DNA of 64,000 nucleotides from Cristatella mucedo (Eukaryota; Bryozoa; Phylactolaemata; Cristatellidae), in NCBI GenBank assembly GCA_009760855.2, contig WPIO01000289.1, positions 1 through 64,000 of the forward strand, given 5' to 3'. The notes beneath the pieces are model-generated. The model worked only from the letters and a program-made list of their open reading frames with translations. It was not told the DNA's origin and did not search any database. The position numbers and the translations under genes are program-made. How positions within the stretch are numbered: the first letter of the stretch is position 1; each line of letters opens with the position of its first letter. Of this stretch, positions 42,546 to 54,618 are shown piece by piece.

Positions 42546-42720
42546 AGCCGTAACGGTAGACTAGGTAAGGTGGTTGCTTTTCACGACCACGGTTTCGAGG
42601 TAGTGGGTTTGATTCCCGTATTTGCCGAACCTTTATTGCCACTCCAAGCAGTAGTGATAGCCGTAACAGCTGTTCTGTCGCAACACAAAAGATGCTTTTA
42701 AATCAGCTAGTATTATTTTC
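42546..42720 (+). mobile_element. SINE-2 copy, best preserved
   Basis: A-box-like TAGACTAGGTAAGGTGG from 42557 and B-box-like GGGTTTGATTCCC at 42605-42617, then body CCTTTATTGCCACTCCAAGC and end GATGCTTTTAAATCAGCTAG. It is repeated at 18.9, 37.46, 50.1 (minus) and 56.9 kb. Confidence 0.75.
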
Positions 42721-42721
42721 G

Positions 42722-43255
42722 TGAAATGTGGCAACTGCGACGCTCACGACAGATAAGCATAGCTACAATGTTTTGCATCAGCTCAAAGGGCTTGATTGCA
42801 CAGGCAAGTAGACCAGCACACGGTGAGTTACAGAAGTCAAGACGGGATGTCACAAATGCATCCAGAAATTTGTATGTGTATCCTTGTCTAAACAAGCCCA
42901 TATTTTAGTGGCGTTATTAAGCTGAAATTAGGTAGACTTTACTTGACTGGTGAGCTGATGTGGTCGTCTACCGGAAGTTCACCTTGAAACATGACACGTA
43001 CATTCCGTGCAGATTCAACACGAGATATGCTGGCTGAGCCGGTTTTGAGCGTTAGCCTTTCTAATTTCTGAATGACACTTAGTTTTCTCAAGACTAGTAA
43101 GCTTGTTTTATCATCATTCCATTTAGGAAATTTCACTACCATGCATATGGGGATGCAATCAATACATGCGGAAATGGGAGTTGAGAGTATTCGATGTGTG
43201 CGATGGCAGGGAGAGATCAAGTTAAAGGTACAACTGAGTGTCACCACATAGAATT
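42722..43255 (-). mobile_element. LINE-A fragment without 3' tail
   Basis: Carries the region after the RT active site (KWNDDKTSLLVL, QKLERLTLKTGSASIS, FVTSRLDFCNS, CRERRSCHIS) but stops at 42722 without the terminal part. It is an internal fragment left by rearrangement or deletion rather than a simple insertion. Confidence 0.82.
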
Positions 43256-44140
43256 GACTAACTGAATCGTGTTTAGGAGTAATTCAGAAAGCAATGCTTC
43301 ATCGCCCACTGCAAGCTGGAGTGATAGCTGCTAGGCTAATGTGATATAAAAGAGGCTGTCTGCAAACCGTTAATTAACTAAAGCATATATAATATCTGCA
43401 AGACGGTAAATATCTTTTTTCCTGAGCCGGCAGAAGAACTGATTACAATCGACAGATGGACACACTACAACTAAGGTCTATAAACTGTATAGATGAAACA
43501 AATAATTAATCATTAAAACACACTCCTTCAAAAGGCTAAACGTTCAGCCAGTTTGGTTTTTGAAATTTAGTGGCATGACAACACAAAGTACGATGGCCAG
43601 TACTAGCAAAGTGTTGGTGGAGAATTCGATCAAAATGTTAGTGCCGAAGAGCACAATTTACTCGAGAAAAACCGGATTCTCTTAAACTAGGCCTCTGCTG
43701 CAGACCACAGCCAGCGAGAAGCAGGAGCATCAATGAAAGCATCAGATCAACAGTCACAATCAATAATGGCAATCTGATATAAAAGCTAGAACTTACAGTG
43801 TCACCAGCCTTAAGAAATCTGCAATGATAGACTAATAGCCGTCAGCTCTAAGATGGGCCTCAACTAACAGGACTGCTAAGCAATAGGAGTACGTGGAGGC
43901 CACTGCTTAAATAGGTCCTATCTGCACTTCCTGCTTAGCCGGCTGTTGTATATGTGGGCAGTCTATTGGCTTACCAAAGACGCTAACTCATTCTGCTTAT
44001 GGAAAACAGCTTGGTGTAGCGCCTTGCTGGCATTTACTGAATTTTAGCGCGAACAAGAGCTGTTTGGCAGCGGGCTAGAACTCCTTTGTCCTGGAGCAGT
44101 GAGCCAGAGAGTTACGCCAGTGCGGTTAGAGGGCTAGAGC
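43256..44140. other. No gene recognised
   Basis: Near 43.29-43.35 kb is a short SINE-2-like phrase (CCCACTGCAAGCTGGAGTGATAG begins it). The rest is unclassified. Confidence 0.45.
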
Positions 44141-44398
44141 TTAAGAGCACGCCAGGAAGCTCTGAGGCCAGCGGTGGCGATTCGGCCTATAGAATTGGTC
44201 TGATACCAGCGGGAGCTGCTGATTGATGTTGACTGGCCTGTCAACCTCCGCCATCACTCTGTCCAAAAAGAATCGTCTGGAACCCATTCGCCATTCAAGC
44301 TGGTCAGAGGTGCCCTTCCAGTGGCCTATTGGCGGTATTAATTCCTTACCGTAATGGGCCACGGGTTCGGGCCCAATACCGCTAAGCTCTTGCCGCAT
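44141..44398 (-). CDS. Unrecognised open frame next to a CpG-rich stretch
   Basis: An 85-residue frame from ATG at 44396-44398 (context ACAATGCGG) to TAA. It is hydrophilic, with SDQLEWRMGSRRFFLDRVMA and RPNRHRWPQ, no signal peptide, no membrane segment, no known domain. The DNA upstream on this strand is GC- and CpG-rich, unlike the surroundings. It could be a first exon, a retroelement gag start, or chance. Confidence 0.25.
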   Translation of the reverse strand: MRQELSGIGPEPVAHYGKELIPPIGHWKGTSDQLEWRMGSRRFFLDRVMAEVDRPVNINQQLPLVSDQFYRPNRHRWPQSFLACS

Positions 44399-44399
44399 T

Positions 44400-45000
44400 G
44401 TCTCAGCTAAGTATTGAAGAGTCGAGCAATGCTCGCTCTTGGTCTTTTGGTCTTTGGTATTTGGTTTGGCTCCGCGCTTCGACGCCGTCGGACTCGTTTC
44501 TCTGGAAGCGAAGGAGGAGGGCGGGCTGTCCGCCGGCGATTGACGGAACAGGACGGGACAGAGCTACGAGGATTCGGTGGACTCCACCGAATACGGTCGT
44601 ATCACGCCCGAGCTCGCATTTTGTGTTTCTTTTGTGTTTTGTGTGTGCGCGCTCGCACGTGGTCTTGGCATAAGGAGTTGCCGGTGCGAGCTAGACGTAG
44701 TCGGTGTGTGTGGGGTGTTCCTGCCGTAAGGTGGAAACGGAGTCCTAGTTCTCCGGTTAGGGTTTAGGTTCCGGTTCGGGCTCCGCCTATTTGGTTCATT
44801 CCCCATTATAGGCGTAAGTAGGTTAAGTGCGGAGGCGTATTCCCTTCGCCAGAGTGTTGCTGTTGAGAGCGTGCGAGAAGTGTGAAGATAAAACTGAGCT
44901 AGACGCAAAGTGACTTTGAGCACGTGTGAATAAAGCTCAGTAAAATCCCCAATTTGTGTGTCTCGCTTTCTAATTCACGTCGCGGACTCACGACCCACTT
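44400..45000 (+). repeat. LTR-like or promoter-like CpG-rich segment
   Basis: GC-rich region with abrupt composition change. Near its right end are AATAAA (about 44927-44932) and a GT-rich phrase, then CTCGCTTTCTAATTCACGTC, an arrangement seen at R-U5 of LTRs. No partner LTR, target duplication or primer site was identified, so a CpG island is equally possible. Confidence 0.3.
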
Positions 45001-46173
45001 TAGTAACGGTATGCAGGTCAGCGCCAGAAGTGCTTGATTCGTGGCGGCCGGCCTATTTCGCGTAGGTGCACACCAAACGGCATTAGGTGCTAGGTCACGC
45101 CGCTAGATAAGCGGCAGGTCAAGCCTACTCCGCCGAGCCTTCGGCGTTACATTTGTAACGCTGCCTGGAAGGTGGGGGCTGGGTCGTAACTTTGGTTTGG
45201 CTGCCAACTTGTGCTCTGCCCAAACCACTTTAAGAGACTAATGCATGCTTCCAGCGACCGCGGCAGCATCGGGTTCATCTGAAAGTAAAAGCCACGACCG
45301 TGCTTCTGGTAATATCGAATTGCTTAGCTGTTCCATTGCACCAGCACCGGAAGCTGTTGCCTCCCTTCCTCCGTCCCTTCTTCCTTCCCTGCCTCTTTGC
45401 CTCCCTGCCTCCCTTTCTCCCTCCCTCCCTTCCTCCTTTCCTGCCTCCCAGCCTCACTGCTCCCACCAGAGCTGGGCCTCGTGGGTTGGCAAGCAGGCAC
45501 ACAACTGATCCCTGGCAGGCAGCCACCGTGTGGAGCTGCTCTCTGCGGCACTGGCTGTGCAGATTGTGAGCTGCCGACCATGCTTTGGCCACCCGAGAAC
45601 GAGCGCTCTGGACAAGTCCTTGCTTTTCAAATAGCAGGCCAGAGCTGCTTGATTTTTCGCGCTTGTGTGGGGCCCTGGTCGAATGATTGTAATCTGCTGT
45701 TAATGTGCCGAGGCAGAGACGTTCGGTTTGCGCGTCTGCGACTCAGGCATCGCTGCAGCACACCTGTGCAGCAGCACAGAGCACTGAGCTTATCCAAGCC
45801 AATAAAGACCGACCTTGCCTGGGATGGGTAAGCTGCAAGAGTTATCCAAGTTTTTCGCCTTTCTTACAAACTGTCACGAAGACTGGACTTAAGCCCGACG
45901 TATTTTTGCATTTTTTCGATATCATCTTATCCGCCTATCAGTTCAATAGATCCTGTACCTATTTTTCTCCTGCTGAGGTTCATAGATGTACTACTTGTTT
46001 GTATACGTAAAATAATAAGTTTTCTTTTGCTGTGTGTTCAGTCAAAAATATTTTCAAAAACGGCTGCATTTTCATGCTACTTATTAAGTAGTAGACACTA
46101 GACCAAGTGTACGCAAACAAATTTCGCTGAGCTTGCTAATTGTCGTTCCTATCCAATGGATATGTGAGGTACT
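45001..46173. other. Mostly unclassified; polypyrimidine tract at 45358-45460
   Basis: Contains GCGTTACATTTGTAACGC, a near-perfect palindrome around 45144-45162, and about 100 bp of CCTCCCTTCC-type polypyrimidine repeat. Open frames on both strands across the tract are compositional. No gene supported. Confidence 0.55.
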
Positions 46174-46848
46174 ATAATGTCTCTCCTTCTGTAACTACAT
46201 AAAGTTCTAAAGACTATGTGAGTGTTACGCGGGCAGGTGAGTTGCATATAGCACACTCACAGCCTAGGAAGTTTTCGGTACGCATTCGGTAGCCAACAGA
46301 CTTCGTTTCACTCAATAAAGAGAAAGTGGGAAGCATAGCAGAGTAAGGAGAGCAGTTAAGGTAGGGAGTAGCATGGAAGTAGCAGCTCAGGATTGCTGAA
46401 TAGGATTAGCCATTGTCGGCAGCAGGAGAGTAGTTGTCGTTGCTTAAGAATTGTGGAAGCGAGTTCCACAATCAAAGACCTGCAGAGCTAAAGCTTCTGT
46501 CGCCAACGGTCTTTAAGATGAGGAATGGAACAGCTAATTTACTGTCCACACAGGACCTGAGTGTGCGAAGATGATGAAACTGGCTCAGCAGTTCAGCTAG
46601 GTACGAAGGAGTCAAGCCGTGGCGGGCCTTATGGGTCAGCGTAAGAACTTTGCTCTTTATTCCTTGCTCAACCGGCATACATCCTAGCGCTTTTAACAAA
46701 GGAGACACGTGCTCAAACCTCTGGGACTTGAAGACTAGCCTTGAAGCCGTATTCATAGCCTGCTGCAGTGGTTTAGTTGCTTTTTCTGATAGCAAATCCA
46801 AAAGGAAATCACAACAATCAAGAAGAGACAGAGCTACGGAGCTATTCC

Positions 46849-47440
46849 ACAGCTAGGCTTGTTTGTCGTGAGCTTCGCAGTTGCAACATCACGCCACTTG
46901 TCACCGACCTGCACTGGTTACCAGTCAAGCAACATATTAACTTCAAGGTTTTGTCGCTTACTTTTAGGTCACTTTATTCTTTAGCTCCAGCCTATCACTC
47001 AGATCTACTCCCCCACCAGGCCAAGCATAATACCACCCGCTTTTCGGAATCCAACAGTTTATCAATACCTCGACCAAATCTCAATACCTTTGGAGACCGT
47101 GCATTTAGTTCGTATGCTCCCAAAGCTTGGAAATCCCTCCTGACTTTCGTTTGAACATCTTGTGACTCGACCTCATCTAAAAAGAACTTAAAAAAACCAA
47201 TTTAGGACAGCATTTAGTGGGTCCCTGTGATTCGTCCTTAATATGCTTATGGGTACTGACACTGTGCATGCTGCCACTAACCACGTTCGCAATCTGGCCC
47301 TGTGTATGTCACCCCTAACCATTCATGTCGGTTATCCAGCATGATATGACTCACCATTCAATTGCATTTTCATTTGCAGCAAATGCAAAGCGCCTAGAGA
47401 GAGAGCTTGAGTTCTCTAATGGTGCTTTTATCACTATCAT
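46849..47440 (+). mobile_element. LINE-A copy 8, 5'-truncated, nested in LINE-B copy 5
   Basis: Begins near CTAGGCTTGTTTGTCGTGAG, includes VTDLHWLPVKQHINFKVL and APKAWKSLLT, 3' UTR and the hairpin. It is followed by an expanded ATC/ATT tail to 47565. The target duplication is not clear. Confidence 0.82.
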
Positions 47441-47562
47441 TAATCACGTATATCATTCATATCATTATCATCTTATCATTATCATTGTATCATTACCATT
47501 ATCATTACAATTGTATCATTATCATTTTTTATATTGTATTATTCTTATTCTTATTATTAGTT
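47426..47562. repeat. (ATC)/(ATT)-type microsatellite
   Basis: TATCATT-rich stretch of about 140 bp at the 3' end of the nested LINE-A; likely an expansion of its tail. Confidence 0.85.
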
Positions 47563-48004
47563 AGATTTATAAAAGCCTCTGTGGAAGACAGCTCCTAATC
47601 TTGGATAGGGATCGGACGTGATGGCTAGCTGTGGAAGCAGTCTTCTTAATGAAGCTTTTAAAATTGAGGCAGCTGTCAAAAACGACACCTAAATTTCCAC
47701 CACGTAGTGACGGTCGCACAATAGCATCACCTATTAGAAAAGCAAAGTTTTAATCCAGCCACACGCTTAGGGTGTCCTATGAGCAGCAGTTCGGTTTCAT
47801 CGTCATTTACTTTCAAGAAGTTCTCTGACATCCAGGATTGACCGTCGGCAAGGCACGCATTCAGTTTCTCAGTTCCTGCACTGATTCCGATGGTTTGAAT
47901 GACTAATACAGCTGAGTATCGTAAGCATACAAGTGATATCTATTCCACGGGCCTTAATCATTTTTCCGAGAAGTTGTGTATATGATTCTTCACTGGAGGC
48001 TTAG

Positions 48005-48260
48005 ATAACAGCGAATCGATTAGATTTTGGTTTTAGAGCCAATCACTGCACCGAATCAGCACTCCTCTTCTCAGGTAAGCTGCATTAGTCGGACTTGCTC
48101 CGCTAGTTGTTCTGGATCTCAACGGCTTTTGATACTATGTATTATAAAATCGTGTGACAGTTCCTGGTTTTTCGTCGAGGCATTATGACACTATGTTACG
48201 ATAGTTCAGGTCGTATCTTGTTGGGAGGATTGAAACAGCACACGTCAAAAGAAATTGCCA
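48005..48260 (+). pseudogene. LINE reverse transcriptase scrap
   Basis: FGFRANHCTESALL, then a decayed LDL...FDT motif, from the palm region of a CR1/L2-type RT, on plus. Multiple stops. It directly follows LINE-B copy 5 but is in the opposite orientation, so it is a separate older remnant. Confidence 0.6.
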
Positions 48261-50019
48261 TCAGTTCTATTAAAAAATAGTGGGTATTGGCAGCCTGGTT
48301 TCTTCTAACTTCGTGTAATATATAATCTCCTCCTTATCTATGAAATTTCAAAGAAACTTTTTCACTTTAATGTTGCGGCAAGTCGTTCAAAATTCTAGCG
48401 ATACTGCAATCACTTACTGCCTTCCAACAGATCCAACTCATTCAGCTCCCTGACTGCATTTACTATTCCCACTTGCACTGCTACATTCTTTCTCAAATCA
48501 AAAAATTGTGTACAGAACTTACTAATTATGGTAACATAAGTATTACTCAGAAATGACAACTCTTAAGTGCTTATATTTAGGAAAGCAGATACTGTCCACA
48601 ATTGGTTGATGTTACGCAAAACAAGAATCCATTCGTGCCGTCGATATACCTTTTGAGACTTCGGCTTGACGTGTGAGCGTGACAACTAAGCTTTCCATAT
48701 AAGTTCGTAGTTGTTTAGTATTATCGTCAGATTGTTGTGATGAATCCTCTCTGTCAACCTGTTTGCGTTTTCATATCGCCATTTTGAATGATATTTGGGA
48801 TATGTCCTTGTGGAAAGTTTGCTTGGGAAAGACATTATACGACCATGAGGGATTGGTGGGTTTGACGAACTTTCTTATCGTTAGTTGGCGAATCATTAGC
48901 TTACCCATGGGATGTATTTCAAGAAATAATGCTTCGAAGTTTGAGATAGTAGTTTAACACGCAGGAAATCTGAGATTAATGGCACGTTTGTTGTTCAGTA
49001 TCTATCTTAATGCATTCTGCTCTTAATCCAGATCAGATGCTTCCCTGAGACTTGGTGTTAACTTGGGGTCTTCATGCTTTGCAAGCTTCGGGCCGCTACC
49101 GGAATCAGTAAGCAAAAGAATGTCACCTAAGATGGTGCACATTTAGAACATTCCTGATAAAGATTCTGTCGGCTCTAGGATGGTCAGACTCCTGCAGACA
49201 TAGCTATGCCGTTTATTCTTGGCCAAATTTTAGCTTAGCCCGCTAATAGCTGAGGATACAAATTTCCAGTACTCCGAAGTGTAGGTTTAGGTGGCAGACT
49301 TTGATATTTCTGAAAAACCCAGCTATTAGCAGCCACGGAAAAGGTGACAGTTCTCGCTGGCTTCGATGTGCTCGTAGTGGCACAGCTAATTGGACCATCA
49401 GCAGCAGAGCGACAGTGACTGAGAAGATATAGCTTTGTATTATTTCCAGCGTTCTAGTTCAGCATCTGTGGCAGACTTCTTGTCTACACATAGTTAATTT
49501 TGGCATGCCGTTAATACGACAATTGTGAAAATTCAGGTAAGAAAGGTTGTCCATTTAGATGAATGCCCACTTTATTAGGAGGCGGTGAACAAAATAACAC
49601 ATAGATATATCCTTTAAAAAGAGACATGACTGACCTGAAACCATCTGTTTAAACTCACTCACAGCAGGAGTTGACGATTTGTTGCCTCAGAAGATATACA
49701 AGCCTTTGGATGAGTACCGAGTGAGCTTTAGCTCAACTTTGTAAGTGTTATGTACTCATGGAATCAAGCTGCCCTTCGAGCTGGCATCTATTCATTACAG
49801 AAGCTTTCGGGTTCTAGAAATCATTAATAGGAATATGTGCAGCTGTGGTCACAGAGGCTGACTGCAATGGCAGGGGACAACTTAGCAATCTCACTTAGCA
49901 ATCTCCCAGTAATATATGGCCGAAATGATGTCATCTGTTAAATTGACTATCAATCTAGGCCAGAAACCGGTCCTGTAACCTCACCTTGCTACGTTATATC
50001 TTAGCTGATTTAAAAGCCT
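48261..50019. other. No gene recognised
   Basis: Unique-looking DNA. The 64-residue frame at 48763-48957 has no family features or splice context. Confidence 0.5.
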
Positions 50020-50165
50020 CTTCGTATAGCGGTAGAAGAACATTATCGGCAGTCACTTCCGCTTGCAGTTGGAAAAACAGGATCGGCCGGTTTTGAGCCC
50101 ACGACCTCGGTCGTGAATGAGCGACCACTTTACCTCCTAGGCTATAGCAGCCCTCTCGAGGTGCT
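50020..50165 (-). mobile_element. SINE-2 copy, minus strand
   Basis: On minus: GCTATAGCCTAGGAGGTAAA (A-box region), GAGGTCGTGGGCTCAAAACC (B-box region), and the end GGCTTTTAAATCAGCTAAG shared with the 42.55 kb copy. Confidence 0.65.
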
Positions 50166-50934
50166 ACGGCCACGACTGCTGCCGATGAACTTTGGAAAGT
50201 GAACCTGTCTCACTGCTCAAAGCATCGGCATAGCTTACTCCCAACTCGGCATTTGCACAAGCTCCTCGACACGGTTTGACTCGACAGATAAAAGTTTAAA
50301 CACTCCTTCTCGGGGACGGCATAGCATTCGACATCAACGTCCCGAGTCAATATCTCAATCCAAACTACGATTTTATTCATTATGAAAAATTTTAATGCGC
50401 ATTATCGAGCACATTACACAAGGTGCACTCACATCATTCTAACCCGTTTTACTGGTTCAATCGCACACAGTGCATTTCAATCGACATGGCTAAGGAATAA
50501 GTAAGTACAGCAAACATTCTACACATCGGAAATCGACAGAAGGTGGCTGCTCAGAGCTCCAGTTTGCATTTTTCCTGGCTGCATATTATTTTGACGATGC
50601 AACCAGAAATGCCAATTGATGTTTGTCCTTGAACCCTGCATTACAAGTGACCGTTAAATCCCGGATCTATGCCTCAATCTCCTATAGTACCGAACAAGCC
50701 AACGCAAAAGTGGATGGGCGAAGCTTAAGTACTCTCTGCATAAAACATTTTACATTTCATGCTGAATAAAAAAATGAATTAGTATGCCACTCGAGCTTTA
50801 ATTTTTGGGCAGTTTGCCAAAAAGCGAGTAACAGGCTTAACAAAAATAATATTTCCTTGCTTGTTGCTCAAACTTGTTCTCTAAGAAGCAACATGCCCAT
50901 TGATTAACAAACCAGCTGTAACGAAATAAAGTTT

Positions 50935-51065
50935 CAGCTTATCGCGCTACAAAAACCTAATCTCTATCCAGGTGATTCACTGATGCCACGATGTACGAGC
51001 CCGAAAATACATGTCGTAGAAAAATGCACCTTGAATTCGGCCAACGTTAGCACCTTAAAAAGTGG
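50935..51065 (-). mobile_element. SINE-1 copy, degenerate
   Basis: The hairpin tail is recognisable (CGCGCTACAAAAACCTAATC, CTCTATCCAGGTGATTCAC), but the head is strongly diverged and only the final AGCACCTTAA matches well. Confidence 0.5.
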
Positions 51066-51576
51066 GCAGAATCAGCTCGGAAACTAGAGAAAGAAGGGCG
51101 TACTCACTACGGGTAAAGTCAATAGTGCGAATGAATGTGCCCTTGAAGGGGGATTTTCCATTAGTGAATATTTCGAGGTCGTTCGCTATGCTGTTTACAT
51201 GAATCTCTCTACCAGATGGTTGCTTTCTAATAATTTGGTAATAATTTGTACACGTAGCCGAGCCGAAAAGTCAGGAAACTCGGCATGTGCAAACTAACTT
51301 CTGCTTTCAGTCAGAAACTAATTCGGGATCCCGAAATTTTTGAATACCTCATTAAGCAGTGGTACATTTATTTCGTGCACCCTGCAAAGAGTATAGTCAC
51401 GCATTTCCTGTGGTAATGGACGAACGACGAATAGTCGGTCTCATCTAACTGAACCGACTCAGCTGCCACATTCTTGCAAGTGTGTTTTATGGCTACACCC
51501 ACTAGAGAGCTTACCAGCCCTGGCCAGTGATTTGATTTTATTGACATTTGCTGTAAGCTACCACCTTGCATTTAAC
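51066..51576. other. No gene recognised
   Basis: A 67-residue minus frame at 51368-51571 lacks recognisable domains. Nothing else seen. Confidence 0.45.
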
Positions 51577-51715
51577 GGCGAGATGGTTTTGTCAAGCGGT
51601 TAAGGTGCTTGGCCAGACCAAGATCCTGCTGAGGTTGTGGGGTCGAGCCCCAAGGCATATGTTAAGCGCCTGGATAGAGATTAGGTTTTCTTTGGGCTCT
51701 ATACATATATATAAA
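51577..51715 (+). mobile_element. SINE-1 copy
   Basis: Head TGTCAAGCGGTTAAGGTGCT and B-box region GGGGTCGAGCCCC, then tail AAGCGCCTGGATAGAGATTA with a diverged right arm and ATATATA end. Confidence 0.8.
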
Positions 51716-52849
51716 GACGTTATCTCACTTGTTAACTGAGGTTTGGGAAAGCACACTATCTGTGGACCTACAATAATGGCCTCCATCCAGGTGCTGCAGG
51801 GCCTAACTAACGATAACTAACTAATAGATAAAAAGCTGCTTTTATTTGAAAATTGGGCATATATATATATATATTTATATTTATATATATAACAGTATCA
51901 TGTAATATTTTGCTTGGAGGTGCTAGCGGAAAATCTATACGATAATTAGAGATGCAAATTGTCTCCATTCCAATTGAGTGACGTCACAATTTGGATGTGA
52001 CGAAAAGTAGGGTCAAGTTTATTTAGCTGCTCTGAAGATCAAGACGAGGTCGGAGTGTTGATAATAAATAATTTAAAAGACTTTGGACGGTTACAATCCA
52101 GCTGACTAATTACTTTCACACCATCCTTTAAGCGATGGCGCCGAACCAGTTGGGAAAATTATCCTCAGGGGTCACTAATTAGGTCGTGGATAGGAGACCG
52201 GCAGCAAGCAATTCTTGAGTGCAAGCTGCAGTCAGGAGAGATACCTGCTACGGCTGACTGGCCACGATACAAATAAGGCTGTTGGTCTGCTAAACAATAT
52301 TTAACAAACACAATTGACATATCTTCTTGACATTATTCATCTTTTTTATCAGCCTAAATCAGAATAGATGAAAACCTACCTGTCAATATGATACAACTGA
52401 ACGATATATAAACATTATAAATGAAGTAACTAACCATATAAGCGTTGTCCGTCAAAATACCAATACTTCCGCTTGTGTGGTCTTCACCTTTGAGTGCCTT
52501 ACTCATTAAACCAGGGTACGATGGCCGCTAAGATCAACCGTCCAAAGGCGAAATGTTTCATAGAGAAAACGATCATAAACAGTCAAAAAACCAACAAGAT
52601 TCTAGTGCCTATGTGCGTCATTTATTCCCGGAATCCTGGCCAATCCTAAATTAGGCCATGGTTGCCAACTACAGCCACCGTTAAGCAAGCTTATCAAAGA
52701 AAGCATTACACCAAAAATTGCAGTTCATACAGGCAAGCCAATACAAAGCTTAAACTTAAGGCATCATCCATAAGAACTCACTGACGACAGATCAATAGCC
52801 AACTGCAAAGGAGCCTGGTCTAGAAGGTAAGCCTTTCTTGCTACATACC
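51716..52849. other. No gene recognised; short (AT)n at 51861-51893
   Basis: AT-rich DNA with one short AT repeat. No supported exon. Confidence 0.45.
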
Positions 52850-53093
52850 CTAGTCTTCGGTGTATACGCCACCAAAAGGTAGGGGGCGTTCCAAGACACA
52901 TGGCAGACTTGACGATTCTACTTCTTCGGCCAAGACTTGGTCCAGACTTAGCAAGTGATCAATCATAGGTGCCGTTCTGGCCATGCCTGCAGCATTGATT
53001 TGAAAGGAATTGTGGACGTACTGACACACACTGACAATGACAGCAAGAACTCGGACAGAATACAGAGAGCTGATTCCATTTACCAATGCAGCT
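52850..53093 (-). CDS. Candidate terminal exon, unrecognised protein
   Basis: An open segment follows a good acceptor tract (TTGCATTATTTTTCAG), phase 2. It reads ALVNGISSLYSVRVLAVIV, then MARTAPMIDHLLSLDQVLAE and LERPLPFGGVYTED before TAG. Composition looks protein-like (amphipathic, balanced), but I do not recognise a family. A second open frame overlaps it (Cys-rich, CPSSCCHCQC). A chance frame is possible. Confidence 0.25.
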
Positions 53094-53330
53094 CTGAAAA
53101 ATAATGCAATATAGTTTCCTTTTTTGATTTTTTTGCCCTTGTGCAAGCAAAACATAAACAGCAGCGTCTAACTCAAATTTGCTGCGATGAGCATCACTTG
53201 GGGCTAGTTCATAACACTGCAATAAAGGTAATTTGGCCGTTTCCACTCAGTGAGCAGAGTGAGTAAGAAGTGCACTGGTGCAGCTCTCAGCTTAGCCGCG
53301 ATGGGAGCCCTTACCTTAGAGGGGGGGGGG

Positions 53331-53560
53331 TCGACTAGGGCGCCTAGTACAGACCCAGCTCCTGACTCACCTAGCTCAGGTTAGAATGGAGCTTTATGCA
53401 GGCGATGCGGTTAGGAGATGGAGCGACTAATGTGGTTGTCTTAGCGGGTTCGACTTGGACAGCTAGTACAAGCCTGACTCCTGGTCTACCCGCTAAAGTT
53501 AGAATGAAGCCTGGTGCAGACGTTGCGGTCAGGATGTGCACCGACTAATATGCTGAAGTA
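53331..53560. repeat. Tandem duplication, about 119 bp, two units
   Basis: Two diverged units starting TCGACT, each with CTAGTACA, (G)TTAGAATG and GGAGCGACTAAT/TGCACCGACTAAT landmarks. Preceded by a G run at 53321-53330. It may be part of an LTR-type element together with 53841-54186. Confidence 0.6.
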
Positions 53561-53840
53561 GAAATAGCAGCGGTGCGCGAGGTCAGGAGTTGAAAGGAGA
53601 GAGAATATAATGAGACGAGTGACAGAGCTGAGGGACTACGCCCCGAGAGCTGAGAGAGAGCTTGGGTAGTCGAGCAGAGACTACGCCCCGAGAGCTCAGG
53701 GCTGCAGCTTGGGAGTCGAGGCGAGACTACGCTTCAAGAGCACGAGTGGCAAACCTACGACGACGGACAGCTAAGTGCAACTTAGACTGCGCAGTTGTGT
53801 TCTGCCGGCTACTCAGTTAGCTGCTCGTATCTTGGGGTGC

Positions 53841-54186
53841 TGTAACAACCCGCCTTCGCAATTGCTAGCGACGCGCGCATAGGTTAGTGTATTATACCCG
53901 GGCTTCGGGAGTTCGAGCAGTTAACTCCGTCGGTCCGGGACGCGCCGCGTACACGCACAGGGTAGTTGGTTATACTCGGGCTCCGGGAGTTCGCTCAGTT
54001 AACTCCGTCGGTCCGGTACGCGCAGCGTAAAGCGCTTTCGCCGGCGCGTAACCACTACTAACAGGCCCACAATAAACTGTTGCTTTCGGCGCCCAGTTGT
54101 GGCCGCCTGCGTTTTAACCGCACTGCAGCACTGCATCACACAGTCCACCGGTAGAGAACCGGGGGACGAACCTCTACGCGGTTACA
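53841..54186 (+). repeat. Solo-LTR candidate
   Basis: Starts TGTAACAACCCGCC and ends TACGCGGTTACA; the six end bases are inverted complements (TGTAAC/GTTACA). AATAAA is near 54070, followed by a GC-rich stretch as in R-U5. The inside holds a roughly 80-bp duplication (GGGAGTTCG...AGTTAACTCCGTCGGTCCGG twice). The flanks GGTGC and GAAGC do not match, so no target duplication is seen. Confidence 0.6.
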
Positions 54187-54471
54187 GAAGCAAGACTTGC
54201 AGCAACTCAGCGGTCTAAACCTCCCACTTAAAGGATGACAGAAGTAAGATTCTAGGAGCTAGAAAGTGTACGGACTCGATGAGAAAGCGACGAAGAAGAA
54301 TGATGAACGATGCGTGTTTCGGACGAGCCGATGGCTGTACTATATGCAGGCAGCAAAAGTGGCAGATGCAAGAGCGAGTGGACATACTGGTGTAGATACC
54401 ATCGTATGAGCAGATTCGGAGATCGAGAAGAGGGAGGTTGAGAGGGAGATGGAGACAGAGAGGCAGATAAG

Positions 54472-54473
<2 letters not shown>

Positions 54474-54525
<52 letters not shown>

Positions 54526-54565
54526 CAGCGAGACAGATAGAGAAAGAGAGAGAGGGTGAGAGAGA

Positions 54566-54614
<49 letters not shown>
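54474..54614. repeat. (GA)n microsatellite
   Basis: About 140 bp of imperfect GA repeat. The Ser-Leu repeat frames on the minus strand are artefacts. Confidence 0.95.

Positions 54615-54618
<4 letters not shown>

Larger units (their letters stand above)
46174..47985 (-). mobile_element. LINE-B copy 5, interrupted by LINE-A
   Basis: The 3' UTR and C-terminal region (46174-46848: TASRLVFKSQRFEHVSPLL, PSYLAELLSQF) and the part around the post-active-site region (47566-47985) flank a plus-strand LINE-A insertion. The order agrees with the uninterrupted copy at 0-1.0 kb. Confidence 0.82.

Noticed and set aside
45245-45592. Ser/Pro/Leu-rich or Lys/Gly-rich proteins across 45.25-45.59 kb
   Set aside because: Open frames on both strands follow from the polypyrimidine tract.
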